Shown here in pieces: positions 1 to 8,136 of a DNA stretch of 61,039 nt. This DNA comes from an uncultured Oscillibacter sp. Lineage in GTDB: Bacteria; Bacillota; Clostridia; Oscillospirales; Oscillospiraceae. A program made the position numbers and the translations under genes. The notes below the pieces were generated by a model. The model saw only the letters and a program-made list of their open reading frames with translations. It was not told the DNA's origin and made no database searches. The stretch lies in contig NZ_CANTJS010000014.1 in the NCBI RefSeq assembly GCF_947654275.1, forward strand, positions 1 to 61,039, read 5' to 3'. Numbering within the stretch: the first letter of the stretch is position 1; each line of letters opens with the position of its first letter.

Positions 1-210
1 CCCGCTCAGGACGAGGGAACCGGCGGAGCCGGGAATACGCCTCCCGCTCAGGACGGGGAAACCGGCGGAGCCGAGGATACGCCTCCCGTCCAGGATGAGG
101 GAACCGGCGGAGCCGAGGATACGCTTCCTGCTCAGGACGAGGGAACCGGCGGAGCCGAGGATACGCCTCCCGTCCAGGACGAGGGGACCGAAGAACCCGG
201 GGACACCGCT
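1..210 (+). repeat. Five 42-bp tandem coding repeats (first family)
   Basis: Units of 42 bp begin at 1, 43, 85, 127 and 169, each encoding a 14-residue acidic Pro/Gly/Glu repeat. The last unit is diverged. The array continues beyond the left edge. Confidence 0.85.
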
Positions 211-1350
211 CCCGTTCAGGAGGAGAATTCCAATGAGCTCCCGAAGGTGAAGGCGGAGACAGGCGCTGCGGAGGATATCCTGCGTCAAGGAATCGGCGAG
301 CCTGGGGAGAACGACCCGGCTCAGGAGCCGGAGGCCAATGAGCCTGCGGAGAATGACCCGTCTCAGGAACCGGGGACCAATGAGCCTGCGGAGAACGATC
401 CGTCTCAGGAGCCGGGGACCAACGAGCCTGCGGAGAATGACCCGTCTCAGGAGCCGGGGACCAACGAGCCTGCGGAGAATGACCCGTCTCAGGAGCCGGG
501 GACCAATGAGCCTGCGGAGAACGATCCGTCTCAGGAGACCGATGGAATCGGGGAGATTCCGGAGTGGGAGGCGGAGCCGTCTGCCATTCAGACGCGGGAA
601 GGCGAAATTTTCTCCGGCACCCTCAGCAGCGACGAGGGACATACGTATACCTTTGAGGGCGCACGGAACATCGAGACGATTTCCGCCCCGCTGGGCAGCG
701 TCTACAAGGGTACGGAAAACGACTGGAAACAGAACTGGCAGCCGGTTGGAGACGACAAGACCTACAGATATGATTACTATGATGTGGTCTATGGCGTTTC
801 CGACGGAGAGGGCGGATACAGCCGCCGTTCGAACATGGAATGGGCATCCTCGACCAAGGAAGGAAATGAAATCATCATCCTGCGCTATTTCCGCAATGAG
901 GACACCCCGGGCGGAGACACGCCTCCGGATAAACCGACTCCCCCGCCGGGCGGAGGCGGCGGCACGCCTCCGAAGGACCCGACTCCCCCGCCGGTAACCC
1001 CGCCGCCGGAGAATCCCCCGCCGGAGACGCCCCCTGAGACTCCGCCGGAGACGCCCCAGGAGCCCCCGACAGAACCGGAGTATCCCACGGAGCTGCCCGA
1101 CCCCAACGACCCCAACAGCCCGCCTGAAATCACCATTTGGGAGGACGGCGTACCCAAGACCTATGTGAAGGTATGGGATCCCGAGAAGGAAGAGTGGGTT
1201 TACGTTCCCGACGAGGAAGTTCCGCTTTGGAACATGGTTCCCGAAACCGGGGATGACAGCAGCGCGGGACTCTGGCTGGCTCTGGCCGCAGCATCGCTGC
1301 TGGGCCTGGCGGCCCTGGTCCCGGCGTCTGAAAAACGCAGAAGCAGATAA
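1..1350 (+). CDS. Repeat-rich sortase-anchored surface protein, 3' part only
   Basis: The reading frame is open from base 1, so the gene starts left of the window; 449 residues are visible. The first 70 residues are five acidic 14-residue repeats (PAQDEGTGGAEDTP type). After a short break come six copies of a second 14-residue repeat (EPAENDPSQEPGTN type). A unique region with many aromatic residues (about residues 185-300) precedes a proline-rich, wall-spanning stretch. The C-terminus has a sorting signal: VPETGDD, a hydrophobic segment of about 20 residues and a basic tail (EKRRSR), so a class of sortase probably links it to the cell wall. A GTG at 247 is an internal codon, not the start. 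The function of the unique region is unknown to me; adhesion is only a guess from the architecture. Confidence 0.85.
   Translation, partial: PAQDEGTGGAGNTPPAQDGETGGAEDTPPVQDEGTGGAEDTLPAQDEGTGGAEDTPPVQDEGTEEPGDTAPVQEENSNELPKVKAETGAAEDILRQGIGEPGENDPAQEPEANEPAENDPSQEPGTNEPAENDPSQEPGTNEPAENDPSQEPGTNEPAENDPSQEPGTNEPAENDPSQETDGIGEIPEWEAEPSAIQTREGEIFSGTLSSDEGHTYTFEGARNIETISAPLGSVYKGTENDWKQNWQPVGDDKTYRYDYYDVVYGVSDGEGGYSRRSNMEWASSTKEGNEIIILRYFRNEDTPGGDTPPDKPTPPPGGGGGTPPKDPTPPPVTPPPENPPPETPPETPPETPQEPPTEPEYPTELPDPNDPNSPPEITIWEDGVPKTYVKVWDPEKEEWVYVPDEEVPLWNMVPETGDDSSAGLWLALAAASLLGLAALVPASEKRRSR
298..549 (+). repeat. Six 42-bp tandem coding repeats (second family)
   Basis: Units begin at 298, 340, 382, 424, 466 and 508. 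They have the same 42-bp period as the first array but a different sequence (EPAENDPSQEPGTN). The middle four are almost identical at the DNA level, which suggests recent slippage. Confidence 0.9.
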
Positions 1351-1360
1351 GCCATGAAAA

Positions 1361-1402
1361 CATCCCGCGGGACGTCCTGTAAACGAGACGTCCCGCGGGA
1401 TG
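1361..1402 (+). terminator. Strong hairpin after the surface-protein gene
   Basis: A perfect 16-bp inverted repeat (CATCCCGCGGGACGTC, 1361-1376, with its complement at 1387-1402) and a 10-nt loop begin 10 nt after the stop codon. There is no T run on the plus strand, so this may be a weak terminator or an mRNA 3'-end stabiliser. Confidence 0.6.
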
Positions 1403-1856
1403 CCGTATCATGGAGAAGGAGAGCCGGGGATTCCGGGCGCGCCTTCGGGGAGGAGAAAGCAAAAAAGCCGCCGGGGACGAAAGGCGTCCACGGCGGGAAC
1501 GGTGAAAGGGGGCGGTTCAGGCGAGGGGCCCGGGGATTCCTGCCCGTTCTGTGTTGTAAATCCGGCAGCAAGAGAAACAGGGGCGGGTTTTGCTCCGTCC
1601 CGTTTTTTGGAAGGGATCAAGCTCCTGGAAGACGGGGTGGGACAGAGCCCGGTCCCTGCATCAGCTCCTCAAATCGAACAGTTCCCTGCGAACCCCACAA
1701 AGTGATCTGCGAGGGGAATTTCTGATCTGGAATAAGCGGGTAAAATCAAATTTTTCAGAATGGTTGTACCCAAAAACCAAACTGCAACCCAGCAAGGCGG
1801 CTGCAGTTTGGAGAGGAGAAGCGGCGGAATGAGCGCGCTCTGACATTTGAAAAAAG
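1403..1856. other. Non-coding stretch
   Basis: No credible gene on either strand. It contains a short hairpin at about 1636-1656 around GGGACAGAGCCCGGTCCC and a 10-bp inverted repeat at 1777-1811 (CCAAACTGCA with TGCAGTTTGG). Confidence 0.5.
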
Positions 1857-1886
1857 CCGGAGCAAGCGATATGACGCTTGCTCCGG
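1848..1886 (-). terminator. Terminator of the tRNA-Ser(GCT) gene
   Basis: On the minus strand a 12-bp stem (CCGGAGCAAGCG, 1857-1868, paired with 1875-1886) is followed by CTTTTTTC. It lies directly downstream of the tRNA on that strand. Confidence 0.9.
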
Positions 1887-1888
1887 CT

Positions 1889-1981
1889 TGGCGCAGAAGG
1901 AGGGATTTGAACCCTCGCGCCGGTTTTATCCAGCCTACTCCCTTAGCAGGGGAGCCCCTTCGGCCACTTGGGTACTTCTGC
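1889..1981 (-). tRNA. tRNA-Ser(GCT)
   Basis: On the minus strand a complete tRNA can be folded: acceptor stem GCAGAAG/CTTCTGC, discriminator G, encoded CCA at 1889-1891, the long variable arm expected of tRNA-Ser, and an anticodon loop with GCT reading AGC/AGU. It is probably transcribed together with the neighbouring tRNA-Ser(TGA). Confidence 0.95.
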
Positions 1982-2026
1982 GTGTCCATAATTCACTTGG
2001 CGGCGGGAAAAGGTTAGCAAAAGAGT

Positions 2027-2114
2027 TGGCGGAGAGAGTGGGATTCGAACCCACGGGCACTTGCGCACCGCCGGTTTTCAAGACCGGTTCCTTCAACCAC
2101 TCGGACATCTCTCC
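2027..2114 (-). tRNA. tRNA-Ser(TGA)
   Basis: On the minus strand the acceptor stem GGAGAGA/TCTCTCC closes a tRNA with anticodon loop CTTGAAA (anticodon TGA), a long class II variable arm and encoded CCA. It lies 45 nt upstream of tRNA-Ser(GCT) on the same strand, so the two serine tRNAs probably form one unit. Confidence 0.95.
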
Positions 2115-2425
2115 ACAGGGAAGGTGATCCGTGCCTTGAGCACGCTAAGTATCATAGCATATATAAGCCCGGTTGTCAACACAATTTTAGCGGGGGCAGG
2201 GTCCCGCTCTGCATTTTACCAAAGGACGGGGCCGCGGGAGCAGGACCGTCTCCCGGGACCGCGGCGGTTTTCACAGGAAATCGCACAGTCCGGCGTTTCT
2301 CCGGCGCAGTCAGAAAAGCCGGAAGCGTCTGAACCGGCAGGGCCTTCCGTCCGGGGGGACGTACATGGAGACGGACCGGATGCAGGACCGCGCTTCTTCC
2401 CGGCCCCGGCGGCAGGAAAGGCGTG
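2115..2425. other. Non-coding stretch with a dispersed motif
   Basis: No credible gene. The minus strand at 2201-2220 reads GGTAAAATGCAGAGCGGGAC, one member of the dispersed AAAATGCG-type intergenic motif described in the findings. Confidence 0.45.
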
Positions 2426-2935
2426 CTATGGCCTGCCGCAGATCAGCTCCGCGAAGGGCCCCCATTTCCGGATCGACTCCAGCCGGAAGCGGCGGAGGGC
2501 CTCTTTCTGGGTGAACAGCGGGATGCCGTCCCCCAGCAGCACCGGGGCAATCTGAATGATGAGCTGGTCCACCAGGTCCCGTTCCAGCAGCGGGGCCAGG
2601 ATGGTATTTCCGCCGACGACCCAGATGTTTTTCTCCGGGCCCAGGGCCTCCACCAGCGACTCCGGAGACTGGCAGACGGCGAGAAAGCCCCGCTGCTCCA
2701 GAGGCCTGTGGGTGAAGACGTAGTTTTCCGTTGTGGGGTAGGCTGACGCCGGGTCCTCCAGCTTCTCCAGCTCCCGAAAGGTCCGCCGCCCCATAAGGGT
2801 GACGTCCATGCGGCTGTAAAAATCCTCATAGCCGGTTTCCGCCGCGGCGCCGGTCTGGTAGAGCCAGTCCAGCGTGTGGTCCCTGGCGGCAAGATATCCG
2901 TCCAGCGTCACACAGCCGTAAAAATAGACGCTCAT
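2426..2935 (-). CDS. Dihydrofolate reductase family protein (RibD C-terminal-like)
   Basis: The 169-residue protein has the fold signature of the RibD C-terminal/dihydrofolate reductase superfamily. It has an N-terminal strand with TLDGYLA, the segment DVTLMGRRTFRE, and the NADPH-binding loop IWVVGGNTI at about residues 105-113, followed by LIIQIAPVLLGDGIPLF. Many bacteria carry such single-domain reductases (YwjB/YyaP type) with unknown substrates, so true folate or riboflavin synthesis is not implied. It stands alone, with its own promoter upstream. Confidence 0.85.
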   Translation of the reverse strand: MSVYFYGCVTLDGYLAARDHTLDWLYQTGAAAETGYEDFYSRMDVTLMGRRTFRELEKLEDPASAYPTTENYVFTHRPLEQRGFLAVCQSPESLVEALGPEKNIWVVGGNTILAPLLERDLVDQLIIQIAPVLLGDGIPLFTQKEALRRFRLESIRKWGPFAELICGRP

Positions 2936-2964
2936 AGCTGCCCCTGTTGTGAATCGTTTTCTCT

Positions 2965-2993
2965 ATTATAGAACAGGCGAGGCGGAAAAGCAA
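2965..2993 (-). promoter_or_regulatory. Sigma-A promoter of the reductase gene
   Basis: On the minus strand, TTGCTT (2988-2993), a 17-nt spacer and a perfect TATAAT (2965-2970) lie 30 nt upstream of the start codon. Confidence 0.75.
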
Positions 2994-3256
2994 GAGTCCC
3001 GCGTTTTATGCAGAGGCGCTGCCCCGTCCTCCGGAGCCCGGCACAATTGGGAGAACAGACGGGCACAGGCCCGTCCCTGAGTCTTCTTCTGATAAAATGC
3101 GCGATCGGGCACGCCCGAACCGGCGGCCCCGCAAAAAAACCTCTGGAGGAACACGGCCCGTTTTTTCCGTTTCCCTCTTCCCCCGGGACCCGAACTGCGG
3201 TATACTGAGAGCAAAGCCCAAAATCACCGGCCTACCGGGCGGAACGGAGGAACCCC

Positions 3257-6200
3257 ATGGAACAATACGACAGCCTCTGCACGGCGATGAGCGGGGCCTT
3301 TCAGGACGAGGCATTCCTGCGCAAGCTCCACTGTCCCCAGGCGGACGCCGCCGCCCTCTTTGACGGAGCGGACTGGGCCGGCCTGCTGGCCCCTCTGCTG
3401 CCCATTGCCGCCCGGCTGGACTGCGGCAGGGTCCTGGCGGTGTTCCGCCCCTTTCTGGACCGCATCGCCCCCGAACCGGAAGGGGGGTGGGCCCTCTGCG
3501 CTTACCGGACGGCAGCGTCCCTCCTCTACCCCCAGGAGGACCGGACCTTCAGCTCCAGACAGCGGGACGGGGCCCTGTGCTTCCTCCAGTTTCTCCGGAC
3601 CCTCTTCGACGCGGAGCGGGAGGCCCTGCCCTTTGATTTCTGGCTGGACTTCGATTTCTGCACCGAGGAGGAACTGAAGGGCAGCGCTGTGGCGGCAGAG
3701 TACCGCCAGTTCCTCCGCCGCTGGCGGGAGGAATACATCTATGAGCTGCTGCGCCTGGGCCGGGAGGTGACCCCCTTCCGCACCTGTGAGCATATCGCCG
3801 GGGTCCACCATGTGTCCATGATGGTCTCCCGGACCTTCCGCCGGAACGGCGGACTCATCGACCTGGGGCTGATCTCCGGGGCAGCGGCGGGCCACGACAT
3901 CGGCAAATTCGGGTGCCGGCCCGGTGAGCGGGTGCCCTACCTCCACTATTACTACACCGACCAGTGGTTTACCTGGCGGGGCCTGACGGCCCTGGGCCGG
4001 GTGGCCGCCAACCACTCGGTGTGGGACCTGGAGATTGAGAATCTGTCCTCCGAGTCCCTGGCTCTGGTGTACGCCGATTTCCGGGTGAAGCAGGAGCGGG
4101 ACGGGCAGGGGCATGAAATCGCCCGGCTCTTTTCCCTCCGGGACGCCTTCGACGTGATTCTGAGCAAGCTGGACAACGTGGACGGCGCCAAGCGCCGCCG
4201 CTATTCCTATGTCTATTCCAAGCTCCGGGACTTTGAGGAATACCTGGTGAACTACGGGGTGGACACCACCCTGGAGACGGAGGGGGGCCCCGCTCTGCCC
4301 CGGAAGACCATCGCCCTGATGAACGAGGACGACGTGGTGCTGGGTCTGCGGCGCACCGCCGTGGACCACAACATCCGCCTGATGCACCGGCTGAGCCGGG
4401 AGCGGCTGTTCGTGGGAACCCTGGAGGCCGCCCGGGGGGAGAAGGACCCGGCCCGCATCCGGGCCTATGTCTCCATTTTCAGGGAGTATTTCACCTATCT
4501 CAGCGTGGAGCAGAAGGAACAGACCCTGGAATTCCTCTATGAACTGCTGCTGCTGCCCGACGGCGACATCCGCCGCCAGGCCGCCGCCCTTATGGGGCGG
4601 ATTCTGGCAAAATTCCTCTCCGGCTACAAAAAGGAGCTGCCCCGGGGGGTGGAGCCCAGCTCCCAGGAGGACCGGCCCTTTGAGCTCTGGGCGGAGTACC
4701 TGGAAAAGCTGATTCACCCGGACCACCGGCTGACCCCCCGCCAGATCAGCATGATCCGTTATCAGGCCAAGACCGTGGCGGACGCCCTGCTGGGGAGCTG
4801 CGACCGGGAGGATTTCCTCCGCTTCTCCGAGCTGCTGTTCCGCCACTACCAGTCCCCCAGGTCCGTGGACGCCGACGGGGCCTTTGCCCTGATGAATACG
4901 GCGCTGAACCTGCCCATGGACCGGCTGGACCGGCGGGACCGGCTGCGCCTGGCGGACTTTGCCGCCTGCTGGCTGGAAAACGGCGAGGCCCCTCAGCAGG
5001 CGGCGGCCATGCGCCTGGCCCGGCGGCTGCTGCCGGTGCTGTCCCAGGCGGAGCGGGGGCCCATCCGGGCGGCGGCCGCGGCGGCGGACTGCCGTTCCAG
5101 CACGCCCCTGCGCTATCTCCAGTCCCGCCTGGGCCGGGCCCTGGGGCTGAAGACCCCGGCTCCGGAGCAGACGGAGGCCGACAGCGGCGTGTTCCTGGAC
5201 AACCTGAAAACCGCCACCCCCTGGGTGCTGAAGGCCGTGGGCGTGGATTACCTGCTGGACCTGGCCAGGGAGGGGGATGCCACCAGCACCCTCCACATCG
5301 CCACGCACTTCTCCAACCTGCTGAAGGTCAGCGAGAACATCGTGGTCCGCCGGATGGCCGGGTCGGCCCTGCTGGAGATTGCCCCCCTGCTGACGCCGGA
5401 CCGGCGGAACGAGGTGGCGGTGGAGCTGTCCGAGGCTCTGGAGACCGGACAGGCGGAGCTGTCCCAGTATATTCCCCAGTACCTGGGCCAGTTCGCCCTG
5501 TGGCTGCCCCCCAGGGAGCTGGACGAGGTCGTCAGTGAAATGCTCCGCCTGCTCTCGTCCTCCTCCGCCAGCGTGGCCGCCGCCGCCCTGTCCACCGTGG
5601 GGGCCATGCTGGAGCACTACGCCGTCTATGGCCGCCGCTTCGGAGAGGACGAAGGGGCCCTGACCCGGCGGCGGAAGAAAATGGCGGGGCTGCTGCTCAA
5701 GGGCCTGGCCTCCTGCATGGAGCCGGTGCGGCAGGAGGCCCTGCGGGTGCTGGGAGAAGGGCTGTTTGCCTCCGGGACGCTGAGCTACGACGATAAGACC
5801 AGCCTGTTCACCCTGCTGGCCAAAAAGCTGCTCTTCCTGATTTACGAGCAGCCGGAACAGGAGCTGACTTTCTTCTATACCGCCGCCGCCCTCTCCCATA
5901 TCTACCGCTTCGCCGTCAGCCACCGCATCGAAAGCGGGCCCTTCATCTTCGAGGAGCGGTCCCGGGCGGCCTTCTTCCCCGGCACCTTCGACCCCTTTTC
6001 CCTCTCCCACAAGGGCATTGTCACCGCCATTCGGGACCTGGGGATGGAGGTATACCTGGCTGTGGACGAATTCTCCTGGTCCAAGAAGGCCCAGCCCTCC
6101 CTGATCCGGCGGCAGATTGTCAGCATGTCCGTGGCGGACGAGTTCGACGTCTACCTCTTCCCCCACGACATCCCCGTGAACCTGGCCACCCCCGACGATC

Positions 6201-8041
6201 TGAGGGCCCTCCGGCAGGTCTTCGCCGGGCGGGAGCTGTATCTTGCGGTGGGGTCCGACGTGGTGGCAAACGCCTCGTCCTACAGGGCCCCGCCCCGGGA
6301 GGACTCCGTCCACTCCCTGAACCACATCGTCTTCCGCCGCTCCAGCGACGCCGAGGGCCGGGAGATTGAGACGGACCTCTCCTGTATCTCCGGCAAGGTG
6401 ATTCAGCTCCAGCTGCCCACCCATCTGGAGGATATCAGCTCTACCCGCATCCGGGAGAACATCGACCTGGGCCGGGACATCTCCAACCTGGTGGACCCCA
6501 CGGTTCAGGACCTCATTTACCGGGACAGCCTCTATCTCCGGGAACCGCAGTACAAGCAGCTGGTCCGGGCCAGCCTGCTGGACTTCTCCCACAGGGAGGG
6601 GACGGACCCGGCGCTGTGGGCGGAGCTCTCCGGCGCGCTGGGGGCCCTGCCTCCGCCGGACCCCAGGGACAGCCTGTTTGTCCTCCGGGCCGCCGGACCC
6701 CGGCCCCGGGTGCTGGGCCTGCTGACCTCCCGGGTCATCAACTTCGCCGGGCTCTATGACGCCTTCGGCAGCGAGGAGCTAGCAAACTACGTCCGCACCC
6801 GCACGGCGGGCCGCATCCAGCTGCTGACGGGGCTGTACGCCGTCCGCACCCCCGGCGGGAACTACGACGTCCGCCAGCTGCTCTTGACCGAGGCCCTGTC
6901 CCAGGCGGCGGCGGAGGACTGCGGCTATGCCGTCTGGTGGGGGGCGGCTCCGCCGGATACGCTGGAGATGCTGGGCCGCCAGGGCTTCCTCTGGGCCCCG
7001 GAGGACCTGGGCAGCCCCCGGCCCCTGCTGCTGGTGGACATGCGCTCTCCGGCGGTGCTGGTGCAGAACATCGCCACCACGCTGAAGGAGCCCTTTTCCT
7101 CGGACCGGCAGGTCCTCTCCGCCATCCAGCAGGCCCATTTCCGGTTTCAGGCCGCTGTCTGCGGCCTGTACCCCGGAAAGCTGGTGCTGTCCCTCAACGC
7201 CGAGGTCATTTACCACCGGCTGGTCCGGAAGCTGACGGAGGAAAACGGCGTCCCCGCCGAGCCCCAAACCCCCAGGGTTCTGGGCCCGAAGATGTGCGTG
7301 CCCTTCGGCAAGATTCTCCGGGGCAACGCCGTGCCCAACACCGTCACCAAGACCATCCACACCGACAAGGTCTTTGCCCCGGATCTCCACAGCTTCACCA
7401 TCGCCGCCTTCCCCGGCTATGCCCCGCTGGAGAGTCAGATCCGCACCATCCGTTCCTTCCGCCGTCCGGTGATGCTGGTGGACGACCTGCTCCATTCCGG
7501 CAACCGGGTGGGCGTGCTGGACCCCCTGTTCCGGCAGGAGGGTCTGGAGATTGACCGCTATGTGGTGGGCCTTCTCTCGGGCCGGGGCCGGGATTTGATG
7601 TCCGCCCGGGACCGGCAGGTGGACAGCGTATACTTCGTGCCGGATATGCGGGCCTGGTTCGTGGAGTCCACCATGTATCCCTTCATCGGCGGCGACGCCG
7701 TGGGCGGCGCGGCCCCCTCGGTGCCGGGCCTGGTGCCGGCGGTGAACCTGATTCTGCCCTATGCCTTCCCCCGGTTCTACCGGGAGAGCGGACGGGAGGC
7801 GGTTTATGAGTTCTCCCGGACCTGCATCCGGAACAGCCGGGATATCCTCCTGGCTCTGGAACGGTCCTACCGGGAGCGCTACGCCCGGAACCTGACCCTG
7901 CCCCGCCTCAGTGAGGCGGTGATTCTCCCCCTGAGCCCGGACAAGGGCCGGGCCCTGCGCTACGACCCCAGCCTCTCCGCCTCCGTGTGTCTGGACGGGG
8001 ACCTGCGGCAGCTGGAGCGGATGAAGGAACTTTTGAAATAA
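3257..8041 (+). CDS. Giant multidomain protein: HD, HEAT-like, NadD-like, GNAT-like, PRTase-like
   Basis: The protein has 1594 residues. An HD-type phosphohydrolase region lies at about 175-340, with H179, the doublet HD at 213-214 and NHS near 252. A long alpha-helical, HEAT-like stretch covers about 400-870. A nucleotidyltransferase domain of the NadD/cytidylyltransferase type starts at about 905, with GTFDPFSLSH (909 on) and ISSTRIREN (about 1061). An acetyltransferase-like segment follows at about 1130-1260. A C-terminal part holds VMLVDDLLHSGNR (about 1405), resembling the PRPP loop of phosphoribosyltransferases. NadD enzymes are normally about 200 residues. The architecture suggests nucleotide or NAD-precursor chemistry sensed or edited by several catalytic modules; the actual reaction is unknown. 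The start has a GGAGGAA-type ribosome site 6 nt upstream. Confidence 0.8.
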   Translation: MEQYDSLCTAMSGAFQDEAFLRKLHCPQADAAALFDGADWAGLLAPLLPIAARLDCGRVLAVFRPFLDRIAPEPEGGWALCAYRTAASLLYPQEDRTFSSRQRDGALCFLQFLRTLFDAEREALPFDFWLDFDFCTEEELKGSAVAAEYRQFLRRWREEYIYELLRLGREVTPFRTCEHIAGVHHVSMMVSRTFRRNGGLIDLGLISGAAAGHDIGKFGCRPGERVPYLHYYYTDQWFTWRGLTALGRVAANHSVWDLEIENLSSESLALVYADFRVKQERDGQGHEIARLFSLRDAFDVILSKLDNVDGAKRRRYSYVYSKLRDFEEYLVNYGVDTTLETEGGPALPRKTIALMNEDDVVLGLRRTAVDHNIRLMHRLSRERLFVGTLEAARGEKDPARIRAYVSIFREYFTYLSVEQKEQTLEFLYELLLLPDGDIRRQAAALMGRILAKFLSGYKKELPRGVEPSSQEDRPFELWAEYLEKLIHPDHRLTPRQISMIRYQAKTVADALLGSCDREDFLRFSELLFRHYQSPRSVDADGAFALMNTALNLPMDRLDRRDRLRLADFAACWLENGEAPQQAAAMRLARRLLPVLSQAERGPIRAAAAAADCRSSTPLRYLQSRLGRALGLKTPAPEQTEADSGVFLDNLKTATPWVLKAVGVDYLLDLAREGDATSTLHIATHFSNLLKVSENIVVRRMAGSALLEIAPLLTPDRRNEVAVELSEALETGQAELSQYIPQYLGQFALWLPPRELDEVVSEMLRLLSSSSASVAAAALSTVGAMLEHYAVYGRRFGEDEGALTRRRKKMAGLLLKGLASCMEPVRQEALRVLGEGLFASGTLSYDDKTSLFTLLAKKLLFLIYEQPEQELTFFYTAAALSHIYRFAVSHRIESGPFIFEERSRAAFFPGTFDPFSLSHKGIVTAIRDLGMEVYLAVDEFSWSKKAQPSLIRRQIVSMSVADEFDVYLFPHDIPVNLATPDDLRALRQVFAGRELYLAVGSDVVANASSYRAPPREDSVHSLNHIVFRRSSDAEGREIETDLSCISGKVIQLQLPTHLEDISSTRIRENIDLGRDISNLVDPTVQDLIYRDSLYLREPQYKQLVRASLLDFSHREGTDPALWAELSGALGALPPPDPRDSLFVLRAAGPRPRVLGLLTSRVINFAGLYDAFGSEELANYVRTRTAGRIQLLTGLYAVRTPGGNYDVRQLLLTEALSQAAAEDCGYAVWWGAAPPDTLEMLGRQGFLWAPEDLGSPRPLLLVDMRSPAVLVQNIATTLKEPFSSDRQVLSAIQQAHFRFQAAVCGLYPGKLVLSLNAEVIYHRLVRKLTEENGVPAEPQTPRVLGPKMCVPFGKILRGNAVPNTVTKTIHTDKVFAPDLHSFTIAAFPGYAPLESQIRTIRSFRRPVMLVDDLLHSGNRVGVLDPLFRQEGLEIDRYVVGLLSGRGRDLMSARDRQVDSVYFVPDMRAWFVESTMYPFIGGDAVGGAAPSVPGLVPAVNLILPYAFPRFYRESGREAVYEFSRTCIRNSRDILLALERSYRERYARNLTLPRLSEAVILPLSPDKGRALRYDPSLSASVCLDGDLRQLERMKELLK

Positions 8042-8117
8042 TTAGGAATGAGGAATTAGGAATTGCCGCGTTATTTCAGTCATTCCTAATTCCTAACTCC
8101 TAATTTCTAATTCCTGA
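8042..8117. repeat. Heptad hairpin repeat, family A, copy 1
   Basis: Left arm of 7-nt units (ATTAGGA, ATGAGGA, ATTAGGA), a core with ATTTCAGT, and a right arm of complementary units (ATTCCTA, ATTCCTA, ACTCCTA, ATTTCTA, ATTCCTG). It begins directly after the stop of the giant gene and ends just before the ribosome site of the next. Confidence 0.85.
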
Positions 8118-8136
8118 ATAGTACACGGAGGTTGCC

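Noticed and set aside
1354..1725. 123-codon frame after the surface protein
   Set aside because: It covers a hairpin and has no ribosome site or protein-like composition.
3224..6592. 1122-codon open frame on the minus strand opposite the giant gene
   Set aside because: It is a shadow of a GC-rich coding strand; the translation is low-complexity (Gly, Gln, Pro, His rich) and lacks motifs, whereas the plus frame has clear domains.
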